Assembly (NCBI GenBank): GCA_040766985.1
Contig: JAXGPL010000009.1
Coordinates: 1 to 64,000 of the forward strand
Source: JAXGPL01 sp040766985
Lineage (GTDB): Bacteria > Bacillota > Sulfobacillia > JAUYEG01
DNA length: 64,000 nucleotides
Direction: 5' to 3'
Positions within the stretch are counted from its first letter, which is position 1; each line of letters begins with the position of its first letter. The notes below the pieces were generated by a model. It was not told the DNA's origin, made no database searches, and was given only the letters and a program-made list of their open reading frames with translations. A program made the translations under genes and the position numbers. Shown in pieces: positions 17,104 through 25,472 of the stretch.

Positions 17104-17991
17104 TTGCGGATTACCTGGGGTATGATGCTGAACAACATGCTGGCGGGGATGAACCTTTCCTCCGCCACGATTATCAAATACCAGTCTCAGCTTGCCACGG
17201 GCAAGCGCATCGGCAAGCCGTCGGACGACCCCACGGGCGTGGTCAGGGCGCTTTCACTGCGGACCACGCTGAACCAGACCGAGACCTATCTGAACAATGT
17301 CTCGCAGGCGCACGAGTGGCTGGCGGTCAGCGAGAGCGCGTTAACGCGTGCCCACGCGGCTCTATCGCGCGCCCTTGAACTGGCGCAGATGGGGGCCAAC
17401 GATACCCTGCCGCAGGCATCGCGCGTCGCCCTTGCAGCTGAAGTGGACGAGTTGATTGCCACGGTGGCATCGGCGGGCAATACCCGGTACGCCGACCGGT
17501 TCGTCTTCGCGGGCACGCGGACGCGCAACGAGCCGTTTTCGCTTGTGGGCACTCCCCCGACTGGTTACGCCTACGACGGCAACGACGCGGCCATTGCGTG
17601 GGAAACCGAACCGGGTGTCCTGCAGCGGGTCAATACGGACGGCCAGGCGGCCTTTGGTCCCGCGATTGACGCCCTGATCGACCTCCGCGACCATCTCCTT
17701 GCAGGCGATGTCGCGTCTTTGGGTAATAACGATATCACCCAACTGCAGGTAATCAGCGATGACGTGCTCCGGGCGCAGACCGATATCGGGGCCAAGACCA
17801 AACGGTTGGATGAGAGCAGGGACAGCCTCACCCAGCTCAAGCTCACGGTCTTCGCATTGCTGGAGAAGTACGAGGGTGCGGACATGGCCGAGGCCATAAT
17901 GCGCCTACAGATGGCCGAGGCGTCATATTCCGCCGCGCAGGCGGCGACGGCACGGATCATTGGGCCGACTCTGGTCGACTTGATCCGATAG
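17104..17991 (+). CDS. flgL: Flagellar hook-associated protein 3 FlgL
   Basis: Second hook-filament junction protein, 295 residues, flagellin-like. Start is TTG at 17104 (reading MRITWGMMLNNMLAGMN). N-terminal domain has YQSQLATGKRIGKPSDDPTG; the C-terminal helix has MRLQMAEASYSAAQAATARI. There is no large variable domain, as usual for short FlgL proteins. It lies 14 bases after flgK and 29 before fliW. Confidence 0.93.
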   Translation: MRITWGMMLNNMLAGMNLSSATIIKYQSQLATGKRIGKPSDDPTGVVRALSLRTTLNQTETYLNNVSQAHEWLAVSESALTRAHAALSRALELAQMGANDTLPQASRVALAAEVDELIATVASAGNTRYADRFVFAGTRTRNEPFSLVGTPPTGYAYDGNDAAIAWETEPGVLQRVNTDGQAAFGPAIDALIDLRDHLLAGDVASLGNNDITQLQVISDDVLRAQTDIGAKTKRLDESRDSLTQLKLTVFALLEKYEGADMAEAIMRLQMAEASYSAAQAATARIIGPTLVDLIR

Positions 17992-18020
17992 ACGGTTTCC
18001 GTGGCAGGGAGGCTCGGTTG

Positions 18021-18554
18021 ATGAGTGTTGCAGTCAGTATCAAACCCCTCGGCACCTTCGACGTGCCGGACGACAACGTGTACACGTTCCCGTCCGGGCT
18101 GCCCGGCTTTCCGCAGTGCAAGCGCTTCGCCCTCGTCGAGCGCGAGGAGTTCAGGCCGTTTCTGTGGATGGTCAATCTCGACCAGCAGGATCTCGCGTTT
18201 TTGGTGATCGACCCGGCAGCTTTCTTCCCGGGCTACCGCCCCCGTCTCGCCCAGGAAGATCTGGAGGTAGTGGGGCTGTCCGGCAACAGAGATGGGCTCG
18301 CGTTGCTGGCCATCGTCACGATTCCACAGGACCCGGCCAGGGCCACCGCGAATTTGAGGGGGCCGGTGATCCTGAACCCGGCCACCAGGATGGGACGCCA
18401 GGCGATTTTAGCGGGACAGGAGTACTCAACACGGCACCCCCTATTGGGTGGCCCGGAGGGCGGCACCGTACCGCAGCCGGCCACCGAGGGCATCGACGGA
18501 GCAGTGCCGCAGAGCCAAGGAAGGCGTGATCGCAGTGCTGGTCCTGACTCGTAA
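18021..18554 (+). CDS. fliW: Flagellar assembly factor FliW
   Basis: FliW binds flagellin and CsrA and so couples flagellin translation to secretion. 177 residues with the family motifs FPSGLPGFP near the N-terminus, FLWMVNLDQQDLAFLVIDP in the middle and LRGPVILNPATRMGRQ near 115. The C-terminal 40 residues are longer than in most FliW proteins. ATG at 18021 is preferred over the TTG at 18018. The last 20 bases overlap the start of csrA. Confidence 0.92.
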   Translation: MSVAVSIKPLGTFDVPDDNVYTFPSGLPGFPQCKRFALVEREEFRPFLWMVNLDQQDLAFLVIDPAAFFPGYRPRLAQEDLEVVGLSGNRDGLALLAIVTIPQDPARATANLRGPVILNPATRMGRQAILAGQEYSTRHPLLGGPEGGTVPQPATEGIDGAVPQSQGRRDRSAGPDS

Positions 18555-18762
18555 GCGCAACCAGAGCATCATCATCGGAGACGAGGTTGAAATCACAATC
18601 ATCGAGGTCCGTGGGGATCAGGTGAGGCTGGGTATATCAGCGCCGCGCCGGGTTTCCGTACACCGTCGTGAGGTGTACGACGAGATCCAGCAGGCCAACC
18701 AGGAAGCAACGGCATCGCGCGGCCAGTTGGCCGGGATCCTCAGCCTGGTCCGCAAGCCTTAA
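18535..18762 (+). CDS. csrA: Carbon storage regulator CsrA (translational repressor)
   Basis: RNA-binding dimer that blocks ribosome access on GGA-containing leaders; in Bacillota its main target is flagellin mRNA and FliW is its antagonist. 75 residues: MLVLTRKRNQSIIIGDEVEI then VRLGISAPRRVSVHRREVYD, all conserved. GTG 18535 is chosen because AAGGAAGG ends ten bases upstream and the protein then begins exactly at the family start. It overlaps fliW by 20 bases; its likely target hairpin is at 18952-18969. Confidence 0.95.
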   Translation: MLVLTRKRNQSIIIGDEVEITIIEVRGDQVRLGISAPRRVSVHRREVYDEIQQANQEATASRGQLAGILSLVRKP

Positions 18763-18792
18763 GATTACTAGAACGATAAAGCTATCCTTAAT

Positions 18793-18834
18793 GGCCTGGT
18801 TACCCCTTCGGGGCGCCGGGCCTTTTCTTTTTTG
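18793..18834 (+). terminator. Rho-independent terminator after csrA
   Basis: GGCCTGG (18793-18799) pairs with CCGGGCC (18816-18822), with an inner CCCC/GGGG pairing around TTC, followed by TTTTCTTTTTTG (18823-18834). It separates the fliW-csrA transcript from the flagellin unit. Confidence 0.75.
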
Positions 18835-18875
18835 TCTCACGCCCCCTAAGCGCAGCCTGAATTGCGTCTGAGAGT

Positions 18876-18902
18876 TAAGATTGGCGGATCGATGCCCGAT
18901 GC
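18876..18902 (+). promoter_or_regulatory. Candidate SigD/sigma-28 promoter for flagellin
   Basis: TAAG (18876-18879), exactly 15 bases, then CCCGATGC (18895-18902), against the reference TAAA-N15-GCCGATAA. It follows the csrA terminator and precedes flagellin by about 100 bases, leaving room for the structured leader. Confidence 0.5.
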
Positions 18903-18940
18903 ATTGGCCAGAACGCGGTTCGCCCGACCGGCCGGAGGGT

Positions 18941-18991
18941 AGAAGACCGCACGAGGCACGGAAGCCTCGAGAAGACCGCAAATCAAGGAGG
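18941..18991 (+). promoter_or_regulatory. CsrA-binding leader of flagellin mRNA (hairpin plus ribosome site)
   Basis: CGAGGC (18952-18957) and GCCTCG (18964-18969) form a perfect six-base stem with the loop ACGGAA, so a GGA sits in the loop as in classic CsrA sites. A second GGA lies in the ribosome-binding site AAGGAGG (18985-18991). The 11-base sequence AGAAGACCGCA occurs on both sides of the hairpin, at 18941-18951 and 18970-18980. Confidence 0.7.
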
Positions 18992-19003
18992 ATATCCACC
19001 CAA

Positions 19004-19819
19004 ATGAGGATCAACCAGAACGCCGCTGCCTTCAACGCTTGGAGAAACCTTGGTGTCACCGATGGGCAGATGAACAAGTCGCTCGAGAAACTGTCGTCAG
19101 GCCTGCGCATCAACCGCGCCGCCGACGACGCCGCGGGATTGGCCGTATCGGAGAAGATGCGGAGCCAGGTGCGCGGCTTCATGCAGGCCATGCGCAACGC
19201 GCAGGACGGCATCTCGCTGATCCAGACCGCGGAAGGTGCGCTGAATGAGACCCACTCGGTCCTCCAGCGCATGCGCGAACTGGCAGTCCAGGCGGCAAGC
19301 GACACCCTGACCGACGACGACCGGGCCCAGCTGCAGCTTGAGGTCGCAGAGTTGCTCTCCGAGGTCGACCGTATCGCGACCGGCATCACCTTCAACACCC
19401 AGGCGCTGCTCGACGGCACCTACTCGGCCAAAGTGCTGCAGGTCGGTCCCAATTCGGGCGAGACAATCACGATCACGATTGCCGACATGCAGGCCGCATC
19501 GGGCCTGTCCGTCGACGGTGTCGACATCAGCGACCAGACCGGCGCCGACGGAGCCCTTGCTTCCATCGACGCGGCGATCGAGACGGTTTCCGGCGAGCGC
19601 GCCACACTCGGCGCCATCCAGAACCGCCTTGAGCACACTGTCGCGAGCCTGGGCGTCAGCGCCGAGAACCTGCAAGCCGCTGAATCCCGGATCCGCGATG
19701 TCGACATGGCCTTGGAGATGACCCAGTTCACCCGGAGCCAGATTCTGATCCAGGCCGGCACGGCCATGCTGGCGCAGGCCAACAGCAAGCCCCAGTCGGT
19801 GCTGCAACTGCTCCAGTAA
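19004..19819 (+). CDS. hag: Flagellin
   Basis: Filament subunit, 271 residues. The N-terminal D0/D1 helices have NQNAAAFNAWRNLGVTDGQM, the hallmark LEKLSSGLRINRAADDAAGL and RNAQDGISLIQTAEGALNET. The C-terminus has IRDVDMALEMTQFTRSQILI and QAGTAMLAQANSKPQSVLQL. Only about 90 residues separate the two conserved ends, so D2/D3 surface domains are absent. ATG 19004 is preceded by AAGGAGG. It is the target of the nearby FliW-CsrA pair and has its own promoter, leader and downstream hairpin. Confidence 0.96.
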   Translation: MRINQNAAAFNAWRNLGVTDGQMNKSLEKLSSGLRINRAADDAAGLAVSEKMRSQVRGFMQAMRNAQDGISLIQTAEGALNETHSVLQRMRELAVQAASDTLTDDDRAQLQLEVAELLSEVDRIATGITFNTQALLDGTYSAKVLQVGPNSGETITITIADMQAASGLSVDGVDISDQTGADGALASIDAAIETVSGERATLGAIQNRLEHTVASLGVSAENLQAAESRIRDVDMALEMTQFTRSQILIQAGTAMLAQANSKPQSVLQLLQ

Positions 19820-19864
19820 CCCGGTTTCCCATATCTGAGTCGAGTTCGATGACTAAGCAGGGAT

Positions 19865-19895
19865 GCGCGGGGCCGACCACGACTCGGCCCCGCGC
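19865..19895 (+). terminator. Perfect 12-bp hairpin after flagellin
   Basis: GCGCGGGGCCGA (19865-19876) is fully complementary to TCGGCCCCGCGC (19884-19895), loop CCACGAC. No T run follows, so it may be a partial terminator or an mRNA-stabilising 3' end rather than a classic terminator. It falls between flagellin and flaG. Confidence 0.55.
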
Positions 19896-19910
19896 TCCGC
19901 AAGACGGGAA

Positions 19911-20324
19911 GTGAAAAAAGAAGTGGTTTCCACCGACGGCATCCGCACCGCGGCAACTGGCCGATGCGTGGCTGCCGGCGGGACCGCGGCTCAGGGTGTG
20001 TCTCCCAGTAGGACAGCTGCCCAGGGACGGGCTCCGGCTGGTTCCCCAGCCGCAGGCCATCCGCCGGCCCAGCCGGGAGTTGCAGACACCGCACCGACGG
20101 AAACCGGGGGGGCCTTTTCGTCCGACGCAAGGCCAGCCATAAAGCGCCTGTCGTTTCTGTTCTACGGAAAGAGCGGCGCGCCGTGCCTGAGGATCTACAA
20201 CGCCCGGACCGGGGAGTTGCTCAAGGAGATACCTCCCGATCTGCTCGGCAAGCACGAAGGCGGCGATCAGGCGACGGGGCAGGCGGCAGGGACGCCGCGC
20301 CTTCCGCTCGACCAGAAGGTCTAG
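19911..20324 (+). CDS. flaG: FlaG family protein
   Basis: Small flagellar protein thought to affect filament length, about 137 residues. The first 80 residues are Ala/Gly/Pro/Thr-rich and variable. The C-terminal FlaG domain is clear: IKRLSFLFYGKSGAPCLRIY then ARTGELLKEIPPDLLGK, matching the usual strand-strand-IPP ending. GTG 19911 places the start after the flagellin hairpin; GTG 19923 is an alternative. It sits between flagellin and fliD, its usual position. Confidence 0.75.
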   Translation: MKKEVVSTDGIRTAATGRCVAAGGTAAQGVSPSRTAAQGRAPAGSPAAGHPPAQPGVADTAPTETGGAFSSDARPAIKRLSFLFYGKSGAPCLRIYNARTGELLKEIPPDLLGKHEGGDQATGQAAGTPRLPLDQKV

Positions 20325-20357
20325 TACGTGAGGACGTCAAGTACGGAGGTGTTCTAG

Positions 20358-21753
20358 GTGGGCACGATGAGAATCTCCGGAGCGGTATCGGGACTGGATA
20401 CCGACACGCTGGTGACTCAACTGATCGCCCTGGAGCGCGGGCCGGTACGCACCCTTGAAGCCAAGCAGAATGCGATCACCAAACAGCAGGAGGCCTGGCG
20501 TACCCTCAGCACCCGCCTCCACGAACTCGAATCCAAACTTGACGTCCTCAGGGACACGGCCGTGTGGCGGCGCACGACAGCGACTTCCGCCAACGCGGCG
20601 GTTCTGATGGTCACAGGCCAGGGCGGCGTTGCCGGTGCCTACAACGTAGCCGTCACCGCCCTGGCCAAGGCGCACAGCGTCAGCTCCACAGGCCACGCCG
20701 ATGCGGACTCCGCGCTGGGGCTTTCCGGCATGCCCAGCATCAACGGGCAGGCGGTCGCCATTGCCGCCGACGATACCCTCCATACCATCGCCGCCAAGAT
20801 CAACGGCAACAGCGAGGCCGGGGTGTCGGCGGCGGTAGTTCAGGTTTCTGCCGCGGACTTTCGCCTTGCTCTGACGAGCAAGACCAGCGGGGTGGCGGGA
20901 GAGATCGTGATGACCGATGACGGCGGGGTCCTCGCCGCGCTCGGGCTGGTCGACGCCGGCGGGCTTGCCAACACGTTCAGGCCGCGCAGGACGCGCAGCT
21001 CTCGGTCAATGGCCTGGCGATATCCTGGGCACGAATACCATAACCGACGCAATCCCCGGGGTCACGATCCGGCTTGCCGCAGCCGGCGATTCGGTCGTAA
21101 CGGTCGCCGAGGACACCGGGGCTATGGTGGCCGCGGTGAAGGACTTTGTCGCCGCCTACAATTCGGTGATTGACTTTGTCAAAGAGCAGAATTCCTACGT
21201 CCCGCGGGCGTACGGCGAGGAGACCGCTGCCGAACCGCCGCCCCTCTATGGCGAGGTCATGCTGCGCCAGTTATCCGCCAAGCTGCGGTCTCTGGTAACC
21301 GACCCCGTGGACGGCCGGCCCGCCGAGCTTAGTTCGCTATGGCAACTGGGCATCAACACGGGCGCCCGGGGATCGGAAACCGCAAAGGACGGCAGGTTCG
21401 TCGTCGACGAGGCTAAGTTGCTCGAGGCGCTCGGCGCGGACCCCGAGGGGGTGGCAGACCTCTTTGGAGCCGGCCAGGCGGCCGGAGTCGCGGACCGGAT
21501 CAAGGATCACCTGGCCGCGTACACCCAGTCGGCCACCGGCTTTGTTGCCGCGCGGACAGGCTCACTCGACCGGCAACAGCGTCAACTGAGGCTACAGCTC
21601 GACGCAGCTGAGCTTCGCCTGGAAATGCGCGAGGAATCGCTGCGGCGGCAATTCACGGCGATGGAACAGGCCCTGTCGCGTATCCAGAGCCAGTCCAGCT
21701 GGCTCACCTCGCAGCTGGCGTCGCTGAGCTGGAACACCAATAACGGCAAGTAG
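20358..21753 (+). CDS. fliD: Flagellar filament cap protein FliD (two frameshifts in this sequence)
   Basis: Filament cap that promotes flagellin polymerisation. GTG start at 20358 follows GGAGG by nine bases; MRISGAVSGLDTDTLVTQLI is the conserved start. The frame fails near 20978 and again near 21033. Restoring one C in each of two short C runs gives a continuous protein of about 465 residues reading FQAAQDAQLSVNGLAIS and GTNTITDAIPGVTIRL across the joins. The C-terminal domain ends with FTAMEQALSRIQSQSSWLTS, typical of FliD. The order fliD-fliS is standard. Confidence 0.88.
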
Positions 21754-21777
21754 TACGGCGGGGGAGAGAGACGATCC

Positions 21778-22191
21778 ATGCCAGACACAGCCCAGCAAGC
21801 TCAACTTTCGTACCGCAGGGCTCAGGTTATGACCGCCAGCCCGATGCAGCTGGTGCTGATGTTGTATAACGCCGCTAAGCTCCGGGTCCGTCAGGCCCGC
21901 ACGAGCATGGCTGCCGGCGACAAGGCCGGGGCCGCGGTGCAACTGCAGAAGGCTCAGGAAATCGTCGGCGAGTTGATGTCGTCGCTGGATATGCACGCCG
22001 GCGAGGTGGCGGATAACCTGTTCCGGATCTATGAGTTCCTCAGCCACCGCCTCATCGCGGCCAGAATTGGAAATCGCCCCGGCGACCTCGACATCGTGCT
22101 TGAGGTCCTGGGGACCTTGGAGGACGCCTGGGCCAGGATCGGCCCGGGCGAGGCGCCGGCTCATTTGAGCGGCATCAGCGTTGCAGGATAG
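21778..22191 (+). CDS. fliS: Flagellar export chaperone FliS
   Basis: Flagellin-specific cytoplasmic chaperone, 137 residues. The conserved four-helix core is seen: YRRAQVMTASPMQLVLMLYN, then QKAQEIVGELMSSLDM and LFRIYEFLSHRLIAARIGN. ATG start with GGGGGAGAGAG upstream, 24 bases after fliD. The following sequence holds a fliT-like remnant, in the usual place of the FliD chaperone gene. Confidence 0.92.
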   Translation: MPDTAQQAQLSYRRAQVMTASPMQLVLMLYNAAKLRVRQARTSMAAGDKAGAAVQLQKAQEIVGELMSSLDMHAGEVADNLFRIYEFLSHRLIAARIGNRPGDLDIVLEVLGTLEDAWARIGPGEAPAHLSGISVAG

Positions 22192-22500
22192 CCAGGACAA
22201 ATCATGGGAGAAGCTCGGCATGCCGGCAGGCGCCATGCCGGCTGCCACGCAGGCCGAGTTGACCGGCTCTGCCGTTTGATCGCGGACCGCGCCGGGCGAT
22301 CGCCGCGGTCCAGGAGGTGCATGGAGAACTCGATCGAGCCCGGCCGGGCCGAGATGATCTGCAGGGTAGACGAGGCGGCGACGAGTTTTCTTAAGACCAG
22401 GATCAACTGCCGGGCGATGAGATCGCGGCGATACCGAGGGCGGCGCGCCGCCCTGCCTGCATACCGCGCTGGGCACACCCAGCAACCCAGATTCGCTTGA
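22192..22500 (+). pseudogene. Degenerate fliT-like flagellar chaperone remnant
   Basis: A FliT-type chaperone gene is expected after fliS. No full frame is open, but the last 50 codons of one frame (ending at 22500) read DEAATSFLKTRI, RRAALPAYRA and a terminal HTQQPRF, which resembles the end of clostridial FliT-like proteins (an AYR motif then a PRF ending). The start is in another frame (SWEKLGMPAGAMPAATQAEL near 22200). Weak evidence; position gives most of the support. Confidence 0.35.
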
Positions 22501-22529
22501 CCGGCGGGGCTAGCCCGTACCAGCAATCG

Positions 22530-23941
22530 CCAGAGTCCTTTGAGGGACGGGAATTGGCGATCCAGGCCACGCGCAGGCCTGGTGGCTGGCAACGATGCTC
22601 CTGATGGCGCTTTCACCCTTGAACGGCCGCCCGGCGGAGCGCTGCTGACAGATCCGTCCGGCAGGATTACGGCATCAACGGCGTCACAGGTAAGGCCATG
22701 TTTTCCGGCTCAAGACCTGAAGCCGTAGGAACGCCTGCGTCATGCATCAAGGCGATTCCCTTGATCGCGGCAGAGCATCATCGACCGGCCTGCCTGTGCT
22801 GGCACTGCGTCTGCTCGACGACACCGTTTACGTCCGCATGGAGTTGCCGGTCTTCGTGACGGCAGGGCGTGCTGGCGCACTTCTTAAGCAAGAGACGGCA
22901 TCTCCCGGAGGTCCTGCCAAAGATGCCGGGCGTGGAAGGCGGTTTCCGAAAACCGATCCCTCGAGCCGCGCACGACGCGGAGTACGACCAGGTTTGAGCG
23001 TTCTCAGCTCCGCCGCTTGCCGACGTCAAGGGCAACTCATGGGCGATCCGTGAGGCGAAGACGCTCGCTGCGCGGCGCGGATTTTAACATGCCGGTGCTG
23101 CCATCCTGCGCGAAGCGGGACGACATCGAGCATTTGCCCAGGCCATTCACCAGGCAAGCAACAGGCCGCCGCAGGCTTTCGTCACCGTCAACTGCCGAGC
23201 GGCGGCTGGAGAGCCTGAAAGAGAGCGTTCGCCGGTCGGATGTATCCTGACCGCGCGGAAAGCTGGATGAGGCCCACGGCGGCACGCTTTACCCGAAGAC
23301 ATCGGCGAGATGCCGCCGTGGCCGCCGTCCAGGCGAGGCTCTCCGGGTAATGCAGGCCCGCGATGATGGCGAGCGGGACGACGGCATTAACAAGGTTTCG
23401 ATTGCCCTCTATCACGCCACGTGAGATCTGGCAACGCTTGTCGCCGCGGGCCGTTTCCGGGAAGACCTCTACTACCGCCTCAACGTGATCAGGCTTGAGA
23501 TCCCGCCGCTGCGGGCACGGCCGGAAGACATCCGCGCTCTGGTTGACCATCACCTCGGCCACCTCAACCAGCTCTACGCGAATCAGGGTTGGTGCAAGCG
23601 CATCGCACCGGACGGAATGGAAGTGCTGCTCCGATACAGCTGGCCCGGAAATGTCACGGAACTGGAGGGCGTCATCGCCAGGGCCATTGCATGAGCGAGG
23701 GCGACGAGATTGAGAGCAAGCACCTGCCTTCGGCGTTGCAGCAGATCGGCAAGGTGCCCACCGAGGTCGTGGGGCGGAAAACGCTTGACGAAATCGTGGC
23801 CGAAGTCGAGCGTGGGGTGATCGGTCGAAGGCTATTGGTGGCCGACCGGGCAGAAATCAACCCGACCGCCAAGCTGCTGGGGTTGCCGAGTCGGCTTTGC
23901 AGCTTGGTCGCTACGGCCTGATGGGCGAGGACGACGACTAG
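22530..23941 (+). pseudogene. Remnant of PAS-containing sigma-54-dependent activator (NtrC/RocR type)
   Basis: Pieces of one enhancer-binding protein can be read in order through many frame changes. A PAS-like piece (GALLTDPSGRI, near 22640) is followed by the entry to the AAA+ domain (DVKGNSWAIREAKTLAAR, near 23025), then FAQAIHQASNRPPQAFVTVN with damage where Walker A should be. Next come GKLDEAHGGTLY, EDIGEMPPW, and FREDLYYRLNVIRLEIPPLR (23454 on), RYSWPGNVTELEGVIARAIA, and a Fis-type end (KTLDEIVAEVERGVIG, AKLLGLPSR). The final stop TAG at 23939-23941 shares CTAG with the degV stop on the other strand. Not functional as given. Confidence 0.75.
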
Positions 23942-24778
23942 AGCTTCAGGCACGCCAAGCCCAGCATCCCCGGACCGCCGTGCGCCGCCAAAGCGCTGCC
24001 GATGTCCGCGATCATGGCGTTGACCACGTTGAGTTCGATCTCAACTCGCCTTCGAACCCCTCCGCCGCCTCAGGCGCAGGACAACGGCGACCTGCACCGC
24101 GGCCTTGCCGACCTGTTCCTCCACCAGGGGTGATGGCGCGCGCCCAGAGCGCCGGTGGACCTTCTCCGCCACCTGGAGCCAGCCGTCCCTCATGGTCAGA
24201 ATCGGCTTGACGGCCAGGAGATCCGCCAGGGCAGCCTGGGCAAAACTGACGCGACCGCTCCGCCGGAGGTACTCCAATGTCGGCACACAGACATACACGG
24301 AAATGCGCTCGCGCGCCTCGTCAATGGCCCGGAGGATCTCCTGCTTGGTCTTGCCCAACTGCGCAGCCTTGGCCGCGACAAGGGTCAAGAGCCCCATCGC
24401 CGCGCTGGTGAACTGAGAATCCACCACTTCGATGTCGGCATCCGGGAACATCTCGGCGGCCAGCTTAGCGCTCTGGACCGTCCCACTGTGCCTGCCTGTG
24501 AGGTGGATCGAAATGACTGAACTTGCCTGCTCTACAAGCTCTCTGTAAACCCGGTAGAAGGCGCCGGGGGCGGGTTGCGAGGTCATCGGCCGGGCGCCCT
24601 TCTCGAGGGCCTCATAGAACTGGGCCTTGGTGATCGTCACGTCTTCCTCGAAGGTTTGGCCGGCGATCTGGATGGCTATGGGAATGACCGTGATCCCGTG
24701 TTCCTCGACCACTTGGGGAGGAAGGCTCGCTGTGCTGTCCACAACAATGCGGATCGGCTTATCCACTTGGCCCACCAC
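23938..24778 (-). CDS. degV: DegV family fatty-acid-binding protein (3' end frameshifted)
   Basis: DegV proteins bind fatty acids and, in some bacteria, present them to a kinase. The minus-strand frame from GTG 24778 has the family start IRIVVDSTASLPPQVVEEHG then MTSQPAPGAF, the Ser-rich SIHLTGRHSGTVQSAKLA and VCVPTLEYLRRSGRVSFAQA. As written it stops at 24041 after 245 residues. Two frame changes near 24060-24090 restore the missing end (LNVVNAMIADIGSALAAHGG, then PGMLGLACLKL) and a stop at 23938, giving about 280 residues, the normal length. It converges on the sigma-54 activator remnant and lies partly in the same damaged block. Confidence 0.8.
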
Positions 24779-25032
24779 TTTCCGCTGCCGGTGCCATCGC
24801 CCGGCGGCTAGCCGTCGCGGCTAAGTATCCGCCCGCTACGGCGTTTTATGCTTCGCTTCCCGCCCGCTGAGTCCTGCACGTTGCCAGGCCGCGCGGCATC
24901 CGCCGCCGGGTCACCGCCGGTTGGCGCCGGGTCACCGCCGGGTCGGTGCCGGGCCGACGCGCTGGGTTTGCCCTGTATACCTGAAGGCTACGTGCGGAAA
25001 CGTACGAGGAGAACACCTCCGGAGGTGGCAAG
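24779..25032. other. Divergent intergenic region between degV and spore protein gene
   Basis: About 250 bases with no gene. It contains a 16-base direct repeat GCCGGGTCACCGCCGG at 24905-24920 and 24926-24941 (21-base period) with a partial third copy. I found no convincing promoter; a TGTATA at 24974-24979 has no good partner at the right distance. Confidence 0.5.
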
Positions 25033-25314
25033 ATGAGTTCTGTTCAGTCCCGCAGCACTGATGAGCCCAAGGTCAGCCGAGAGCGGGCCAAGGGAACGCA
25101 GGTCGAGGAGAAGGCTAAGGTCAAGAAGGAGAAGCCCCTTACCCCAGAGGACTTATTCAAGTTGAGTGTCGCCGACGAACTCGGATTGGGCGAGAAAGTC
25201 CGCCGCGTGGGCTGGGGTGGTCTGAGTGCGGCAGAGACCGGCCGCGTCGGCGGCTACATCACTAAGAAGGCCCGGGAACGCGAAAAGGCAGGCGTAGAAG
25301 ACCAGACCAAGTAG
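25033..25314 (+). CDS. Small acid-soluble spore protein, alpha/beta type-like
   Basis: DNA-binding spore protein, 93 residues. The N-terminal 40 residues are charged (Lys/Glu-rich), longer than in classic members. The C-terminal half carries the family pattern: ELGLGEKVRRVGWGGLSA then ETGRVGGYITKK. The germination-protease site normally read as E-I/F-A appears as SVA (LSVADELGL), so processing may differ. ATG start with a strong GGAGGTGG site and a terminator right after the stop. It supports an endospore-forming host. Confidence 0.85.
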   Translation: MSSVQSRSTDEPKVSRERAKGTQVEEKAKVKKEKPLTPEDLFKLSVADELGLGEKVRRVGWGGLSAAETGRVGGYITKKAREREKAGVEDQTK

Positions 25315-25323
25315 ATGGAAACC

Positions 25324-25364
25324 AAGCCCCTCCCCGCCCGGCGACCGGGCGGACAGGGGCTTTT
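25324..25364 (+). terminator. Rho-independent terminator after spore protein gene
   Basis: AAGCCCCT (25324-25331) pairs with AGGGGCTT (25355-25362), with an inner CCCGCCCG/CGGGCGG pairing around GCGAC, and ends in TTTT. It closes the single-gene spore protein unit. Confidence 0.8.
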
Positions 25365-25472
25365 CCATGCCCTTTGGCAGGCAAAGCGGAGTACCGCCAC
25401 GAAGAAGCGAGGATAACATTGCCGGCGGCCCACCCCGTTCCGAGGCCGCCAAGGAGTGACGGTTTTTCGCAA

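Noticed and set aside
22742..23250. Separate small genes in the 22.7-23.3 kb segment
   Set aside because: The frames join into fragments of one sigma-54 activator rather than independent genes.
24974..25007. SigG promoter for the spore protein gene (TGTATA ... CGTACGA)
   Set aside because: Spacer is 21 bases and the -10 match is weak.
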